Below are positions 6,847 to 8,095 of a stretch of DNA of 8,095 nt, piece by piece. Each line of letters starts with the position of its first letter. Within the stretch, counting starts at the first letter, position 1. The notes below the pieces were generated by a model. It ran no database searches, was not told the origin of the DNA, and saw only the letters and a list, made by a program, of their open reading frames with translations. The DNA comes from Bacteroidota bacterium (GTDB taxonomy: Bacteria; Bacteroidota; Bacteroidia; Chitinophagales; Chitinophagaceae). Position numbers and translations under genes: made by a program. Location of the stretch: contig JAKAJX010000018.1 of assembly GCA_021824855.1 (NCBI GenBank), positions 1 through 8,095 of the forward strand, written 5' to 3'.

Positions 6847-7584
6847 ATGAAAACAACACTCTTAACAACCGGCATTTTTCTGTTCGTTCTTTTTGCTTGT
6901 AAGCACGAAACCATTGCCCCAACTGTTGATACAAAGCCTGTTCCTGTTACAGGAGGCGGTAGCAGTTCTAACACAAATCCATCTTCACCAACAACACCCG
7001 TAACGGGCGATACGGTATGTTTTAACAATCAGGTATTACCTCTGTTTCAAACATATTGTGCAAGCTCGGGTTGTCATACTGCTGGTGCTATATTAGGCGA
7101 TGATGGAAATTTTGTACTTACCGATTACTTTAATATTATGCAAGGCATTTCTCCCAATAATCCGGGAAATAGTAAGTATTATACTGTAATTGGAGGAAAA
7201 ATGCCACCGGCAAATTCTCCGCAATTATCAGCTACACAAGTAGCAACAATTGCCAAATGGATTAATCAGGGTGCATTAAATACAGTATGTTCTGCATCTG
7301 CTACCTGCGATACAACTAAATACACTTACACCAATGGCATATCGCAAATATTTAGCACTTATTGTAATGGTTGCCATGGTACTGCACCTGGTTCTGCCAA
7401 TGTGGTATTAAGTGATTATGCAAGTGCAAAAACAACTTTAACTGCTGTAACTGCAACAACATTTTTAAATGCAATTAATTTTAAATCGGCTACACCTGCT
7501 ATGAATATGCCTCCTGCCGGTCAATTAAGTAGTTGCCAGGTTACTCAAATAACCAAATGGGTTAACAGTGGATTTCCTCAATAA
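6847..7584 (+). CDS. Di-haem cytochrome c lipoprotein (two related haem modules)
   Basis: Residues 1-17 form a lipoprotein signal peptide ending in a lipobox LFA-C18, so the mature protein should be lipid-anchored in the envelope. Residues 19-57 are a flexible Thr/Pro/Ser/Gly linker with PVTG twice. Module one (58-148) has C71-x4-C76-H77, a CX4CH variant of the haem-c site, and a probable Met ligand in KMPP (M119). Module two (154-245) has canonical C173-NG-C176-H177 and a Met in NMPP (M221). Both modules end in a QIxKW-type helix (AKWINQG, TKWVNSG), showing internal duplication. Such proteins usually carry electrons in the periplasm or at the outer membrane; partners are not identifiable here. 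The gene has an A-rich leader and no Shine-Dalgarno. It is followed after 7 bp by a second haem lipoprotein, so an operon is likely. Confidence 0.85.
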   Translation: MKTTLLTTGIFLFVLFACKHETIAPTVDTKPVPVTGGGSSSNTNPSSPTTPVTGDTVCFNNQVLPLFQTYCASSGCHTAGAILGDDGNFVLTDYFNIMQGISPNNPGNSKYYTVIGGKMPPANSPQLSATQVATIAKWINQGALNTVCSASATCDTTKYTYTNGISQIFSTYCNGCHGTAPGSANVVLSDYASAKTTLTAVTATTFLNAINFKSATPAMNMPPAGQLSSCQVTQITKWVNSGFPQ

Positions 7585-7591
7585 AAAATAA

Positions 7592-7978
7592 ATGTTCATG
7601 CTTATGCGTTTTCTTTTGTTATTCTTTATACTCAGCATTATTATTACAGGTTGTTATTACGATAAGGCCGAATTAGCTTATCCGGTTTCTGCTAATCCAA
7701 CAGCATGCGATACCACAGGAACTACCTATAGCTCAACTGTTAGTTCTATTTTAAATACTAATTGCTATAGTTGCCATAGCGGAAATGCAGCAGCAGGTGC
7801 AGGCATTAAATTAGATACTTATTCGGGTGTAGTAACTTATATTAATAATGGACAATTAATGGGTGCTATAAACCAAAATGGCAGTATGCCTGCAATGCCA
7901 CCGGGTGGTTATAAATTAGCTGCTTGCGATATCAACAAAATTCAGGCATGGATAATTAAAGGCAAACCTAATAATTAA
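7592..7978 (+). CDS. Mono-haem cytochrome c lipoprotein
   Basis: This is a 128-residue protein with a hydrophobic signal peptide and lipobox ITG-C21, so it is probably an envelope lipoprotein. The single module (39-128) carries haem-c site C58-YS-C61-H62, a likely Met ligand in AMPPGG (M102, or M99), and the closing LAACDINKIQAW helix. It resembles module two of the preceding protein: both open with CDTT and both have a cysteine just before the last helix (C112 here), which suggests duplication. Starts at Met 1, 3 or 5 are all possible; the first was taken because it lies 7 bp after the previous stop. It is probably co-transcribed with both neighbours (7 bp before, 16 bp after). A role as small electron carrier or redox sensor is inference; the partner enzyme is not in the window. 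Confidence 0.82.
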   Translation: MFMLMRFLLLFFILSIIITGCYYDKAELAYPVSANPTACDTTGTTYSSTVSSILNTNCYSCHSGNAAAGAGIKLDTYSGVVTYINNGQLMGAINQNGSMPAMPPGGYKLAACDINKIQAWIIKGKPNN

Positions 7979-7994
7979 ATAAAAAAATAATTTT

Positions 7995-8095
7995 ATGAAA
8001 AAAATATTGTTCTTCTTTTTGCTATTATCAATAACTTATATTTCAGTAAAGGCACAAAAATTATATGCAACCAAATCGGGGCAAATTACTTTTAA
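7995..8095 (+). CDS. Secreted protein, N-terminal 33 residues, YceI-like (3' end beyond window)
   Basis: The frame starts at ATG 7995 after an A/T-rich leader, 16 bp past the cytochrome gene, and runs off the right edge. Residues 1-21 are a typical Sec signal peptide (MKK, a hydrophobic core, then VKA cleaved before QK). The mature start, QKLYATKSGQITF, resembles the beginning of Bacteroidota YceI-family proteins, which form a periplasmic lipocalin-like barrel binding isoprenoid-type lipids. Only about a dozen mature residues are visible, so the family call is tentative; export is much surer. Its position suggests it belongs to the same operon as the two haem lipoproteins. Confidence 0.55.
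   Translation, partial: MKKILFFFLLLSITYISVKAQKLYATKSGQITF

Noticed and set aside
6732..7028. 98-codon minus-strand frame over the start of the di-haem lipoprotein gene
   Set aside because: It overlaps the signal peptide and linker of a well supported gene and has no features of its own.

Overview
The window is AT-rich DNA (about one third G+C by eye) that reads as a chromosome segment of a Bacteroidota bacterium, probably near the Chitinophagaceae. Four things support this. Starts lack Shine-Dalgarno sequences and instead have A/T-rich leaders. Three candidate promoters carry the Bacteroidota -7 element TAnnTTTG. The ArgG and GNAT proteins are of the type seen in Bacteroidota arginine clusters. 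The lipoproteins are short CXXCH cytochromes typical of this phylum. No mobile element, CRISPR array, tRNA or rRNA was seen.

Left part (1-1700, minus strand): the front of an arginine-biosynthesis operon. A promoter-like box at 1593-1600 is followed by a leader of about 240 nt, a GNAT acyltransferase (629-1345) and argininosuccinate synthase argG, which runs off the left edge. The GNAT protein is probably the N-acylglutamate synthase that starts the pathway. The leader holds an open frame, with a possible TTG start, that ends in Leu-Leu-Arg-Arg-Pro-Arg-Ile-stop, with a hairpin just behind it. This is a candidate arginine-sensing attenuator and the most interesting unexplained signal in the window.

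Middle (1672-6610): a 1273-codon SNF2-family helicase with two SWIM zinc-finger motifs lies on the minus strand and ends in a clear intrinsic terminator at 1672-1699. It is divergent from recR on the plus strand. The shared upstream region carries three TTAGTTAG-like boxes about two helical turns apart, and a recR promoter so close to the ATG that the mRNA may be leaderless. The helicase's nominal TTG start lies inside its own -7 box, so its real start is probably further downstream.

Right part (6847-8095, plus strand): a tight run of envelope genes. It contains a lipoprotein with two haem-c modules, a second lipoprotein with one related module, and the start of a secreted protein that resembles the YceI family. 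All three have export signals and probably form one operon. The three haem modules are clearly related, but the first has an unusual CX4CH haem site and lacks one cysteine of a pair found in the other two.
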